Shown here: positions 24,555 to 31,781 of the stretch, piece by piece
Numbering within the stretch: the stretch's first letter is position 1
Layout of the letters: each line of letters opens with the position of its first letter
Assembly: GCA_030680655.1 (NCBI GenBank)
Contig: JAUXUZ010000513.1
Location: forward strand, 1-32,173
From: Phycisphaerales bacterium
GTDB lineage: Bacteria > Planctomycetota > Phycisphaerae > Phycisphaerales > UBA1924
Direction: 5' to 3'
DNA: 32,173 nt
The notes under the pieces: model-generated
Seen by the model: only the letters and a program-made list of their open reading frames with translations
Told to the model about the DNA's origin: nothing
Databases searched by the model: none
Position numbers and translations under genes: made by a program

Positions 24555-25442
24555 CTACCACACCCCATCGAGGATCTGCTCCAGCGCGTGCCCCACGCCA
24601 CCCTCTTCGCTCCGCAGGGTCGTCCGCTTGCTCACCGCGGCCACCTCGGGCGTTGCGTTTCCCATCGCGATCCCCAGCGCCGCACCCTCGATCATGGTCA
24701 GGTCGTTGTGCTGGTCGCCGATGGCCGCGACACGCTCCGGAGGCACGTTCATGCGCTGGGCGAGTCGCTGCAGCGCCATCCACTTGTCGGCGTGGTGATG
24801 AAACAGCTCGACGATGTGCACGCTCTCGATCCCCTGGTCGCGGCGCTCGTCGGGCAGGAGCACGCCCTTGAAGTGCTGGATCTGGGAGCGCCCGTCGAAC
24901 CTTGCCCGCAACGTCGTCGCCAGCGAATCGATCGGCCGGTTCGCCAGGTATGCGCCCACGCGAACGGTGTCGCGCGGGTGCGGGTCGTCCTTGACGTGCG
25001 TGACGTGGCGCGTCCGTACCTTCATCCGCTCGAACCACCAGCTGCTCGCCCGGTCGATCGTGCCCGGGCCGTTGGGCGCGACGATCAGGTAGTCGTAGCC
25101 GGTCACGGCGGGGTCTTTCAGCAGCAGCGCCGGGTGGTTGTGCGACTGCAGGTGCTCGACCGCCTCGCCGACGATCAACTCGTCGAGGGCGAACCGCTCG
25201 AGCGTGCCGCCGGTGAGTGGACAGGCCACCATCGCGCCGCCGCTGACGATGACAGGGTCGACGCTCCCGATCCGCTCAACCGTTGGTGTCGTCTCGATCA
25301 ACGCCCGACCGGTGCAGAGCGTGACGCAGATCCCCGCCGCATGGGCGGCGCGGATCATCTCAATATTGCGGGGATGGATCGAACCGTCCGGTCCGATCAG
25401 TGTGCCGTCCAGGTCGACGGCGATGAGGTCGTAGCGGTGCAT
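24555..25442 (-). CDS. Cof-type HAD-superfamily phosphatase
   Basis: A 295-residue haloacid-dehalogenase hydrolase of the Cof (IIB) subfamily. Motif I is DLDGT (Asp10, Asp12), motif II is CTGRA, and motif IV is AIGDQHNDLTMIEGAALGIAMGNA (20-residue limit: key part GDQHND). The insertion between motifs forms the cap. Such enzymes dephosphorylate sugar phosphates, FMN or other small phosphates; the substrate here is unknown. It sits between the GGDEF gene and rsmA on the same strand. Confidence 0.92.
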   Translation of the reverse strand: MHRYDLIAVDLDGTLIGPDGSIHPRNIEMIRAAHAAGICVTLCTGRALIETTPTVERIGSVDPVIVSGGAMVACPLTGGTLERFALDELIVGEAVEHLQSHNHPALLLKDPAVTGYDYLIVAPNGPGTIDRASSWWFERMKVRTRHVTHVKDDPHPRDTVRVGAYLANRPIDSLATTLRARFDGRSQIQHFKGVLLPDERRDQGIESVHIVELFHHHADKWMALQRLAQRMNVPPERVAAIGDQHNDLTMIEGAALGIAMGNATPEVAAVSKRTTLRSEEGGVGHALEQILDGVW

Positions 25443-25491
25443 CGGGGCATCCTACGGGTTCGTGAGGGACGGTGGGGGGCCCGTTGGACGC

Positions 25492-27081
25492 TCAGCCGAT
25501 CACGATCGAGTTCTTGCCGTGCCGCTTGGCTTCCAGCAGCGCTCCATCGGCCACGGCCAGCACCCGCTCTGGGGTCAGGCCGTCCCACGGGAACGTCGCC
25601 AGGCCGCCGCTGATCGTCAGACGTCCGACCGCTTCTGGCCCAAGGCGGGGGAACCGGTGCGACTCGATCGCCGCCTGGAACCGAGCGGCGGCGCCCTGCG
25701 CCGTCGTCGGGTGCTTGCTGCCGGGCGCCCGTGGCCCGTGCGGCTCGAAGAACACCACGGCGAACTCATCGCCGCCGATCCGGCAGACGCGGTCCTCGTT
25801 GCGAACAAGCGAACGCAGCAGGCGAACCGTCTCGGTCAGAATCTGGTCCCCCGCCGCGTGCCCGTAGCGGTCGTTAAACGTCTTGAAGTTGTCAACATCG
25901 AGCATCAGCACCGAGAGGTCGTGGCGCTTCCGCCCGGCCTGCTCCATCGCCGCGGGGAGGAATCGGTCGAAGAACCTTCGGTTGTACGCGCCGGTGAGTG
26001 CGTCAGTCAGCGCGCTGCGGCAGGCCTGCGCGTGCGCCTGGCGCAGCACCAGCCAGCCGCCGAGCCACGAAGCGCCGTCGGCGAGCTGGTCGGGCCGAGC
26101 GGTCGAGCTCGTCAGGTGCCCGACCACCTCGTCGCCCACTCTCACCGGCGCTCCCGCGGGCGTGTGTGTTGCCGCACCGGCGGACGCAAGGAAGCTCACG
26201 TCGGGAGCGGCCATCCGGTGCCTCAGCAGCGCGACCGCCGCCGGCAGCGGGTTGCGCCCCGCCGTTACCTGCACCAGCACATCCCGATCGTCGATCGTCG
26301 AACGCAGCGGGACGTCGATCGGGCCCTCTACCGAATCGAGCGCCATGCCCTGCAGGTCAAGGGCGATCGGGTCGCCGAGCAGGTCCGCCGGTGCCTCGGT
26401 CGGGCGGCCCGCCGGGCCTTCACCGCCAGCACCAACTTCGTTCATGCGGACCGCTGAGCCAATCGGACGCGGCACAATCGGCTGGCGAGCCGCGGGCGTC
26501 ACGACGACCACCGGACGGGTCGCGGCCGGCTGCTCCGGGGCGGCCTGTGCACGCGCGGGTGTACTCGCGTGAGGGGCGCGAACCTGTGGCGGGATCGCGC
26601 TGCCGACGATGAACCCCTGGGGGACCGCGCCGCCCTCAGTGTCGAGCATCAGCCCGGGCGTTGCCTGCCGGTAGGCGGGGCCTTCGTTCGCACCGTTGCG
26701 GCCGTTCGTCCCCGCGACGGCGGGCAGACGGCGCAGCAACTCACGCAGCGACTCCGCGGAAGCCTCGGGACGGATCACGCCGTCAAAGCCGTGCTGGCTC
26801 GGCGCAGTCGCGGTGCTCACGATCACGCGGACGCGCGGGCAGATCATCCGCAGCGAACCGACCATGTCGGCGGCGTCCACCATCGACTCGACCTCCGGCC
26901 CGATGATCACCACCGCGTCGGCGGGGGACTGATCGTCGATCGGCTGGCTCAACTCTCCGACGAGCTCCACCGGCGTCTTGACGCGAAGCAGTTCGATCGC
27001 CGGGTCGCGGCGCAGCGTGGCGTCAAGCCCCGTCCGCCCCGCCAGAATGACACGTAGTGACGCCTCCTGCACCTGACTCAA
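25492..27081 (-). CDS. Diguanylate cyclase (GGDEF) with degenerate receiver-like N-terminus
   Basis: A 529-residue protein starting at TTG, with AAGGGAG seven bases upstream. Residues 1-125 look like a receiver fold (ADAVVIIGPEV, CPRVRVIVSTA, GVIRPEASAESL) without a clear phospho-acceptor Asp. A Pro/Ala-rich linker (about 140-225) leads to a GAF-like region (about 245-345). The C-terminal GGDEF domain (about 360-529) is intact, with DVDNFKTFNDRYGHAAGD and RIGGDEF (GGDEF at 436-440). RNED at 427-430 lies exactly five residues before GGDEF, the spacing of the c-di-GMP inhibitory I-site. Synthesis of c-di-GMP with product feedback is expected. The TTG overlaps the stop of the upstream gene (TTGA), so the two are probably translationally coupled. 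Confidence 0.9.
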   Translation of the reverse strand: MSQVQEASLRVILAGRTGLDATLRRDPAIELLRVKTPVELVGELSQPIDDQSPADAVVIIGPEVESMVDAADMVGSLRMICPRVRVIVSTATAPSQHGFDGVIRPEASAESLRELLRRLPAVAGTNGRNGANEGPAYRQATPGLMLDTEGGAVPQGFIVGSAIPPQVRAPHASTPARAQAAPEQPAATRPVVVVTPAARQPIVPRPIGSAVRMNEVGAGGEGPAGRPTEAPADLLGDPIALDLQGMALDSVEGPIDVPLRSTIDDRDVLVQVTAGRNPLPAAVALLRHRMAAPDVSFLASAGAATHTPAGAPVRVGDEVVGHLTSSTARPDQLADGASWLGGWLVLRQAHAQACRSALTDALTGAYNRRFFDRFLPAAMEQAGRKRHDLSVLMLDVDNFKTFNDRYGHAAGDQILTETVRLLRSLVRNEDRVCRIGGDEFAVVFFEPHGPRAPGSKHPTTAQGAAARFQAAIESHRFPRLGPEAVGRLTISGGLATFPWDGLTPERVLAVADGALLEAKRHGKNSIVIG

Positions 27082-27662
27082 CGCTGATCTCCCTTCGCGT
27101 TCCCGTCCCCGTCGAAACCCTTTGGCCCGTTCCGGCCGAGCAACATCGCCAGTTCGTCGGCGCTGAGTACATCAGAGGCCGACGACGTGTGCTCAGTGAT
27201 AGGCAGACTCGGCCCGATCGGGCGCGGCGCATCGTCACCGGTCAGTCGCAGGTGCGGCTTGCCGATCGCCCGCGCGGGCGCCGGCCTGGGCTCTGGCGCG
27301 GGCCGCTCGGGGGCGCCCCAGTTCACAAGGTCCTGGTCCTCCACCATGCGAAGGACCTGCGCACCCCCCGGCTCGTAGGCGTACACCACCACGCCCGGCG
27401 CGTACTTCCGCAGGGCGAGCGCAAGCTGCGCTGCGCCGGTCAGGCGCTGCGGCTCGCACATCACCAGCAGCGTCCCCGCGCCCATCACGCACGCGTGGGC
27501 CATGGCCCAGAGGTCGCTCTCGACCACAAGTGGTTCTACACCGCGCTTCCGCAGGCTCTCCAGCAGCGAGGCGGCCGCATCCGCACCGGCAGCGCGCGCC
27601 ATCCATACGACAGCCCTAGGCGTTGCCTGCTGCCTGCTGTCGGATTCGCTGCGCGCGCCCAT
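27078..27662 (-). CDS. Unknown protein translationally coupled to the diguanylate cyclase
   Basis: A 194-residue protein I do not recognise. Residues about 15-110 alternate strands and helices (AVVWMARAAG, 'GVEPLVVESDLWAMAHAC', TLLVMCEP, 'PGVVVYAYEPGG'), resembling a Rossmann or receiver-like fold without an obvious phosphorylation Asp or nucleotide loop. The following region (115-165) is Pro/Ala/Arg-rich and probably disordered. The C-terminus has a short acidic helix (VLSADELAMLLG). The stop overlaps the TTG start of the GGDEF gene. An input or partner protein for the cyclase is a fair inference from coupling alone. Confidence 0.65.
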   Translation of the reverse strand: MGARSESDSRQQATPRAVVWMARAAGADAAASLLESLRKRGVEPLVVESDLWAMAHACVMGAGTLLVMCEPQRLTGAAQLALALRKYAPGVVVYAYEPGGAQVLRMVEDQDLVNWGAPERPAPEPRPAPARAIGKPHLRLTGDDAPRPIGPSLPITEHTSSASDVLSADELAMLLGRNGPKGFDGDGNAKGDQR

Positions 27663-27754
27663 ACCACGCCCTTCGAGGAAGGAAGTTACCGGTCGTCTGA
27701 CCTACGCGCAAAGTCTACCTCAAAGTTCGGACGATGGTGGGGTATTACCGGACC

Positions 27755-28909
27755 TCAGGCCTCATTCTGTGCAAGAAACCGGGCAACAACCTCCGCCCCG
27801 TCGGCTGGAGGCAGCCCGGCAGCCCTGCTGGCGAGGTCGGCCAGGCGGTTTGGGTCGAGCAGCAGCCCCTCGATTACCCGCCCCGCCTCCGCGAGGTTGG
27901 CGCCTGCGTCGATGCGATCGGTGCAGACCACGGCTGCGCCCCGCTCGACCAACGGACGTGTGTTGTGCTGCTGGTGGTTGTCGGCGTGATACGGATAGGG
28001 CAGGAAGACGCAAGGCACACGATTGCACCAGGCCTCCGCGACGCCCCCCGCTCCCGCCCGCGAGACCGCCAGGTCAGCCGCGCCCCACCAAAGACCCATC
28101 TGCCTGGTGAACGGCGTGACCACCGCCTGAATGCCCGCGTTTGCGTACGCGCCAATCAGTTCATCCGCGCCGTCGTTTCCGCACTGGTGAATCACCTGCC
28201 ACCGGCGGTCGGTGAACGAGTCGGGATGCGACTGGGCGATCGCCACCATGAGCGTGTTGATCGACGTTGCGCCGAGGCTCCCGCCCGTGACCATCAGCAC
28301 AGGACGATGCTCGTCGATCCCCAGTGCGCGTCGGCACGCTCCCTTGTTGCCGGGTGCCGCAGCGGCCGCCCGCACGATCGGGCTGATCAGTTGCCACGCG
28401 GGATGGGCGGCGTCCGCGTAGGTCGTAAACGCCACGCCGGTGCAGCGCCGGGCAATCCAGTTGTTCGCCTTGCCCGGGGTGGCGTCGATATTGACAAGCG
28501 TGACCGGCACACGCTCAACGCGTGCGGCCTGCACCGCGGGAGCCGCGACAAAGCCGCCCAGCGCGACCATCCGCACCGCTCCACCCTCGCTGCGAGCAGC
28601 ACGGATTGCGCCGCGCGCTGCGCGCACCGATCCCGGCCAGTTGCTGATGAACTTCCAGAGTGCCCGGGGGCGCACACCGGCCGGTTTGGCCGAAAGCGCG
28701 GTAAAGGCGACGCCCTCCGCCTCCAGCACCCGCCGGTCGATGTCGCGGTCGGAGCAGAGAAAGAGTACCTTCGCGTTGGGCAAAATGGCCCGGAGCTTTT
28801 CGGCGATCGCCAGGCCCGGGTAGAGGTGCCCGCCTGTGCCGCCGCCGGCGAAGATGAACGTGGGTGTTGTTGCGGTTGGCGCGGGTGGGGGGATGTCAGT
28901 AGATGGCAT
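27755..28909 (-). CDS. murG: UDP-N-acetylglucosamine transferase MurG (lipid II synthesis)
   Basis: A 384-residue GT28 glycosyltransferase that adds GlcNAc to lipid I to make lipid II at the inner face of the membrane. The first motif FAGGGTGGHLYPGLAIAEKL is complete; later come 'VTGGSLGATSIN' and 'SRAGAGGVAEAW' with the usual acceptor and UDP-binding positions. A GTG at 28915 is in frame, but the ATG at 28909 is better placed behind GAGG. The gene starts nine bases after the ftsW stop, so the two form an operon, as in dcw clusters. Confidence 0.95.
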   Translation of the reverse strand: MPSTDIPPPAPTATTPTFIFAGGGTGGHLYPGLAIAEKLRAILPNAKVLFLCSDRDIDRRVLEAEGVAFTALSAKPAGVRPRALWKFISNWPGSVRAARGAIRAARSEGGAVRMVALGGFVAAPAVQAARVERVPVTLVNIDATPGKANNWIARRCTGVAFTTYADAAHPAWQLISPIVRAAAAAPGNKGACRRALGIDEHRPVLMVTGGSLGATSINTLMVAIAQSHPDSFTDRRWQVIHQCGNDGADELIGAYANAGIQAVVTPFTRQMGLWWGAADLAVSRAGAGGVAEAWCNRVPCVFLPYPYHADNHQQHNTRPLVERGAAVVCTDRIDAGANLAEAGRVIEGLLLDPNRLADLASRAAGLPPADGAEVVARFLAQNEA

Positions 28910-28918
28910 GCGCACGCC

Positions 28919-30214
28919 TCAGACAGAAAGCGGCTCGCACGCGCCAGCGGCCATTGCCCGGTCGGCCCGGTCCGTCGTGTTGGCGGTGGTTTCCTGCGGT
29001 TGCTCCGCTGTGCTCTCCGTGCCTGTACTGGCGGCGAAGGTCGATGCGATGCGGTCCATGTTGATCAGCAGGCCAAGCGAAGCCGCCGTCAGGATCCATC
29101 CCGTGCCGCCTGAGGAGAGCAGCGGCAGCGCGATCCCCTTTGTCGGCGCCATGCCCGTTACCACCGCCATGTTGATCACCGCCTGCAGGCCAACGGTCGA
29201 GACCACACCGAGCCCGATCAGTTTCAGGATCAGCGGCTTCTGCCGGCTCACGATCGAGAGCCCGGCCCACACGATGGCGCCATAGAGCACCGCGACCAGG
29301 AGTGCGCCGGGAATCCCCATCTCCTCGCAGATGTTGGCGAAGATGAAGTCCGTCTCGGTCTCGGGCAGGTAGCCGAACTTGTTCAGCCCGTTGCCTAGAC
29401 CGCGCCCAAACCCCTCACCGCTGCTCACCGCGACCATCGACTGGATCATGTGGTACCCCTTGCCCTGCGGGTAGAGGTAGGGGTTGATGAACGAGGTGAT
29501 CCGCTCAAGGCGGTAGGGGCTCGTGATCACCGCGGCGACAAAGGCCAGCGCGCCGACCGGGATCGCCGCCGCAAAGTGCCAGATCTTCGCCCCGGCGGCC
29601 ATGAACATCGTGGCGGCCACCAGCACGATCAGCACGGCGGTCCCAAGGTCTTCTTTGACAATGACGGCGCACACGATCGCCACGGCCGCCAGCCCGGGTA
29701 CGACACCCTTCCAGAGGTCGCTGATGCGTTCGCGCCCGCCCTGTCCGCTCCCGATCCGCCAGCAGTACCATGCGACGAGCCCGATCATCGCCCACTTGGC
29801 GATCTCAGAGGGTTGAACGGAGAGTTCCCGCATGCCGGGAATAGGCACGTTCAACCAGCGGTTTGCGCCGTTAACGTGCCGCCCAAAGCCGGGGATGTAC
29901 ACAAGCAGCAGGCAGCAGATGACAAGGCCGGCACCGATCCACAGCGGCTTGAGCGTCCACCCTCCCCAGCGATCGTCGATCGGACCGGTCGCAACCGGGT
30001 TGTTGACCCCCGGGGCGAGCCGCAGAAGCGGAAGCCGCGCCGTCAGGATCATCGCGAGTACGGCAAGGACGGCGTACACGCTCGACCGGCTGGTCAGCAC
30101 GCTTTGAATTGAGACCGGGCGGCCGACGTCCATCAGCGAGCTGTTGACCATCACCACGCCCAGGCAGAGCAGGCCGAGGACCGAAAGCGCAACAACGTGA
30201 CCGGGTTTGAGCAT
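28919..30214 (-). CDS. ftsW: FtsW/RodA/SpoVE-type peptidoglycan polymerase (FtsW-like)
   Basis: A 431-residue SEDS membrane protein, the glycosyltransferase that polymerises lipid II with a partner class B PBP. Landmarks are GANRWLNVPIPGM, SVQPSEIAKWA, KEDLGTAVLIV, LPETETDFIFANICEEMG and the C-terminal LLSSGGTGWIL. About ten membrane helices are evident. Pairing with murG favours FtsW over RodA. The tail beyond the last helix is Thr/Glu-rich. The ATG at 30214 has only a weak ribosome site. It is divergent from hpf across a structured 243-base gap. Confidence 0.92.
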   Translation of the reverse strand: MLKPGHVVALSVLGLLCLGVVMVNSSLMDVGRPVSIQSVLTSRSSVYAVLAVLAMILTARLPLLRLAPGVNNPVATGPIDDRWGGWTLKPLWIGAGLVICCLLLVYIPGFGRHVNGANRWLNVPIPGMRELSVQPSEIAKWAMIGLVAWYCWRIGSGQGGRERISDLWKGVVPGLAAVAIVCAVIVKEDLGTAVLIVLVAATMFMAAGAKIWHFAAAIPVGALAFVAAVITSPYRLERITSFINPYLYPQGKGYHMIQSMVAVSSGEGFGRGLGNGLNKFGYLPETETDFIFANICEEMGIPGALLVAVLYGAIVWAGLSIVSRQKPLILKLIGLGVVSTVGLQAVINMAVVTGMAPTKGIALPLLSSGGTGWILTAASLGLLINMDRIASTFAASTGTESTAEQPQETTANTTDRADRAMAAGACEPLSV

Positions 30215-30287
30215 CTGGGCTCAAGTATCGGCGCGGTGCTGGGCGCGGGAGCAGAAGTGGCCTCGCATCAACGGCCTGGCCTCTTGT

Positions 30288-30396
30288 CAGTGCCCGAGCC
30301 GGATTCTGTGGCTTGGCGTTTCGTCGGCCGGCTGCTCCCCTCCGCCGCGTCCGCTCCATACACTCCCTCCCGGGCGCGGCTTTGCACTGTCCGGCT
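30288..30396. ncRNA. Candidate pseudoknotted structured RNA between ftsW and hpf
   Basis: The 243-base gap (30215-30457) holds three long-range pairings: CAGTGC (30288-30293) with GCACTG (30384-30389); AGCCGGA (30297-30303) with TCCGGCT (30390-30396); and a ten-pair stem 30344-30353 with 30371-30380 (one G-U). The first two cross each other, giving a pseudoknot around the third. Pairing does not tell the strand. On the + strand it would be an hpf leader element; on the - strand it would lie in the ftsW leader. There the 13-mer ACAGAATCCGGCT resembles conserved region V of RNase P RNA, but the spacing is far too short for RNase P. Real function unknown. Confidence 0.4.
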
Positions 30397-30457
30397 TGTG
30401 TTCGGTCCTCTTTCATCCCCTGGCGCACGTGCCCTTATTCACGGAAGACCACCCAGC

Positions 30458-30769
30458 ATGCTCATCCTCGTTGTCGGCAAGCACATGGACGTGACCGAGG
30501 CCATCAAGACCTACACCGAAGGCAAGTGCGCCAAGCTGGTTAAGCACTTTGACGGGATCCAGCAGATCACCGTGCGCGTCGAGCAGCAGCCCCACGGCAA
30601 GGGGTTCGTCGCCGAGGTGAACTGCGACGTTGAGAAGCACGCGGACTTCATCGGGAAGGCCGACCACGCCGACCTGTACGCCGCGATCGACGATTCCATC
30701 AGCAAGGTTGACCGCCAGATCGTTGCCTTCAAGGAACAACTCAAGACGGGCAAGCACCACGCCCACTGA
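30458..30769 (+). CDS. hpf: Ribosome hibernation promoting factor, short form
   Basis: A 103-residue HPF/RaiA (YfiA-family) protein. The frame is open far upstream, but homology begins at the ATG at 30458 (MLILVVGKHMDVTEAIKTY). The pattern then continues with 'EGKCAKLVKHFDGI', 'VRVEQQPHGKGFVAEV' and 'ADHADLYAAIDDSISKVDRQI', the typical beta-alpha fold binding the 30S decoding region. The C-terminal dimerisation domain of long HPF is absent, as in short HPF. It is followed by ptsN- and ptsH-like genes, recalling the proteobacterial rpoN-hpf-ptsN-rapZ-npr cluster. Confidence 0.93.
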   Translation: MLILVVGKHMDVTEAIKTYTEGKCAKLVKHFDGIQQITVRVEQQPHGKGFVAEVNCDVEKHADFIGKADHADLYAAIDDSISKVDRQIVAFKEQLKTGKHHAH

Positions 30770-30837
30770 CCCGATCCAGTGATCGTTCTCCTCCCCGACC
30801 CTTCAGCGGCACCCGAGACAAAGCGAGGTTCCCTGCG

Positions 30838-31308
30838 ATGAAACTCACCGAGATCGTCTCTTCCGGGGCGATCATCGCCAACCTGAACGCCAAGGACCGC
30901 GACGCGGCCGTCGTCGAGCTGATCGATGCGCTGATCGCCGCCGGTTCGGCGCGCCAGGAGGCGCGGGAAGAACTGATCGCGATCCTCCTGGAGCGAGAGC
31001 GCAAGAGCACCACCGGGTTCGGAGCCGGCATCGCGGTCCCCCACGCGAAGCACAAGAGCGTGCGACGCGTGTGCGCAGCGGTGGGCCTCTCGCCGACTGG
31101 GCTCGATTTCGCGAGCATCGATCTTCAGCCGGTCTACAGCGTCGTCCTCCTGCTCTCGCCCGACGACAAGCCCGAGGAGCATCTTCAGGCGATGGAGGCG
31201 GTCTTCAAGGTCCTCTCCCAGGAGACGTTCCGCCGACTCCTCCGCCAGGCCTCGACGCCCGACGAGGTCAAGGCGCTCCTGGAGGAGATCGACGCCCAGC
31301 ACGTGTAA
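30838..31308 (+). CDS. ptsN: PTS EIIA component (PtsN/fructose-type)
   Basis: A 156-residue EIIA domain protein. The phosphorylated histidine is His69 in GAGIAVPHAK. The remaining sequence (LLLSPDDKPEEHLQAMEAVF, written without the following Lys, and 'SQETFRRLLRQASTPDEV') fits the IIA-Ntr/IIA-Fru family. With no EIIB or EIIC genes in view, a regulatory rather than transport role is likely. It lies 68 bases after hpf and 97 before the HPr gene. The ribosome site is weak (GAGG ten bases upstream). Confidence 0.92.
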   Translation: MKLTEIVSSGAIIANLNAKDRDAAVVELIDALIAAGSARQEAREELIAILLERERKSTTGFGAGIAVPHAKHKSVRRVCAAVGLSPTGLDFASIDLQPVYSVVLLLSPDDKPEEHLQAMEAVFKVLSQETFRRLLRQASTPDEVKALLEEIDAQHV

Positions 31309-31405
31309 GTGAGGGCGTCGGCGACGGGTGTCCGGCTACGCAAGGGGTCGTCCGCGCCGCCCGCTTCGTTCTTCGAATCATCTTCAACCGCCCGGTCTTT
31401 CCAGC

Positions 31406-31678
31406 ATGCCCACCTGCCGCGCCATCGTGACCATCGTCAACCGGCTCGGGCTGCACGCCCGCCCGGCGATGGTGTTCGTTGACGCCGCGAACCTCTTCCA
31501 GTCGGTCGTCACGGTCAAGCGTGACGATCAGGAGGTTGACGGCAAGAGCATCATGATGATGATGCTGCTCGCGGCCACGCAGGGCACGCAGCTTGAGCTT
31601 GTCGCCGACGGGGAAGACGCCGAGGCCGCGATCGCTCGGCTCACCGCCCTCGTCGCGGCGGGGTTCGACGAAGAGTGA
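31406..31678 (+). CDS. ptsH: Phosphocarrier protein HPr (PtsH/NPr-like)
   Basis: A 90-residue HPr. The start ATG at 31406 gives standard HPr length; upstream codons in the open frame are not conserved. Phospho-His17 lies in LGLHARPA, and Ser48 in DGKSIMMMMLLAA sits at the regulatory serine position recognised by HPr kinase in many bacteria. It probably passes phosphate to the EIIA encoded just upstream. No EI or HPr kinase gene is in the window. Confidence 0.95.
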   Translation: MPTCRAIVTIVNRLGLHARPAMVFVDAANLFQSVVTVKRDDQEVDGKSIMMMMLLAATQGTQLELVADGEDAEAAIARLTALVAAGFDEE

Positions 31679-31781
31679 CAAGCGTCCGCGTCTCTTCGGT
31701 CGGATCACGTGACGTTGATCGCACCGCGGGATAGCATCGCTCGGGTCAGGCCACGCCCGGCCGCTTCAGCAAGGAGACCCC

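Noticed and set aside
30300..30360. SRP RNA core (GGGAGCAGCC on the minus strand)
   Set aside because: The partner GTCAGG strand and GNRA tetraloop arrangement are missing, so the resemblance is short and probably chance.
30288..30420. RNase P RNA on the minus strand
   Set aside because: The ACAGAATCCGGCT match is striking, but the opposing P4 strand lacks the bulged U and the canonical GAGGAAAG, and the distance between strands is about a third of normal. Kept only as a structured-RNA candidate.
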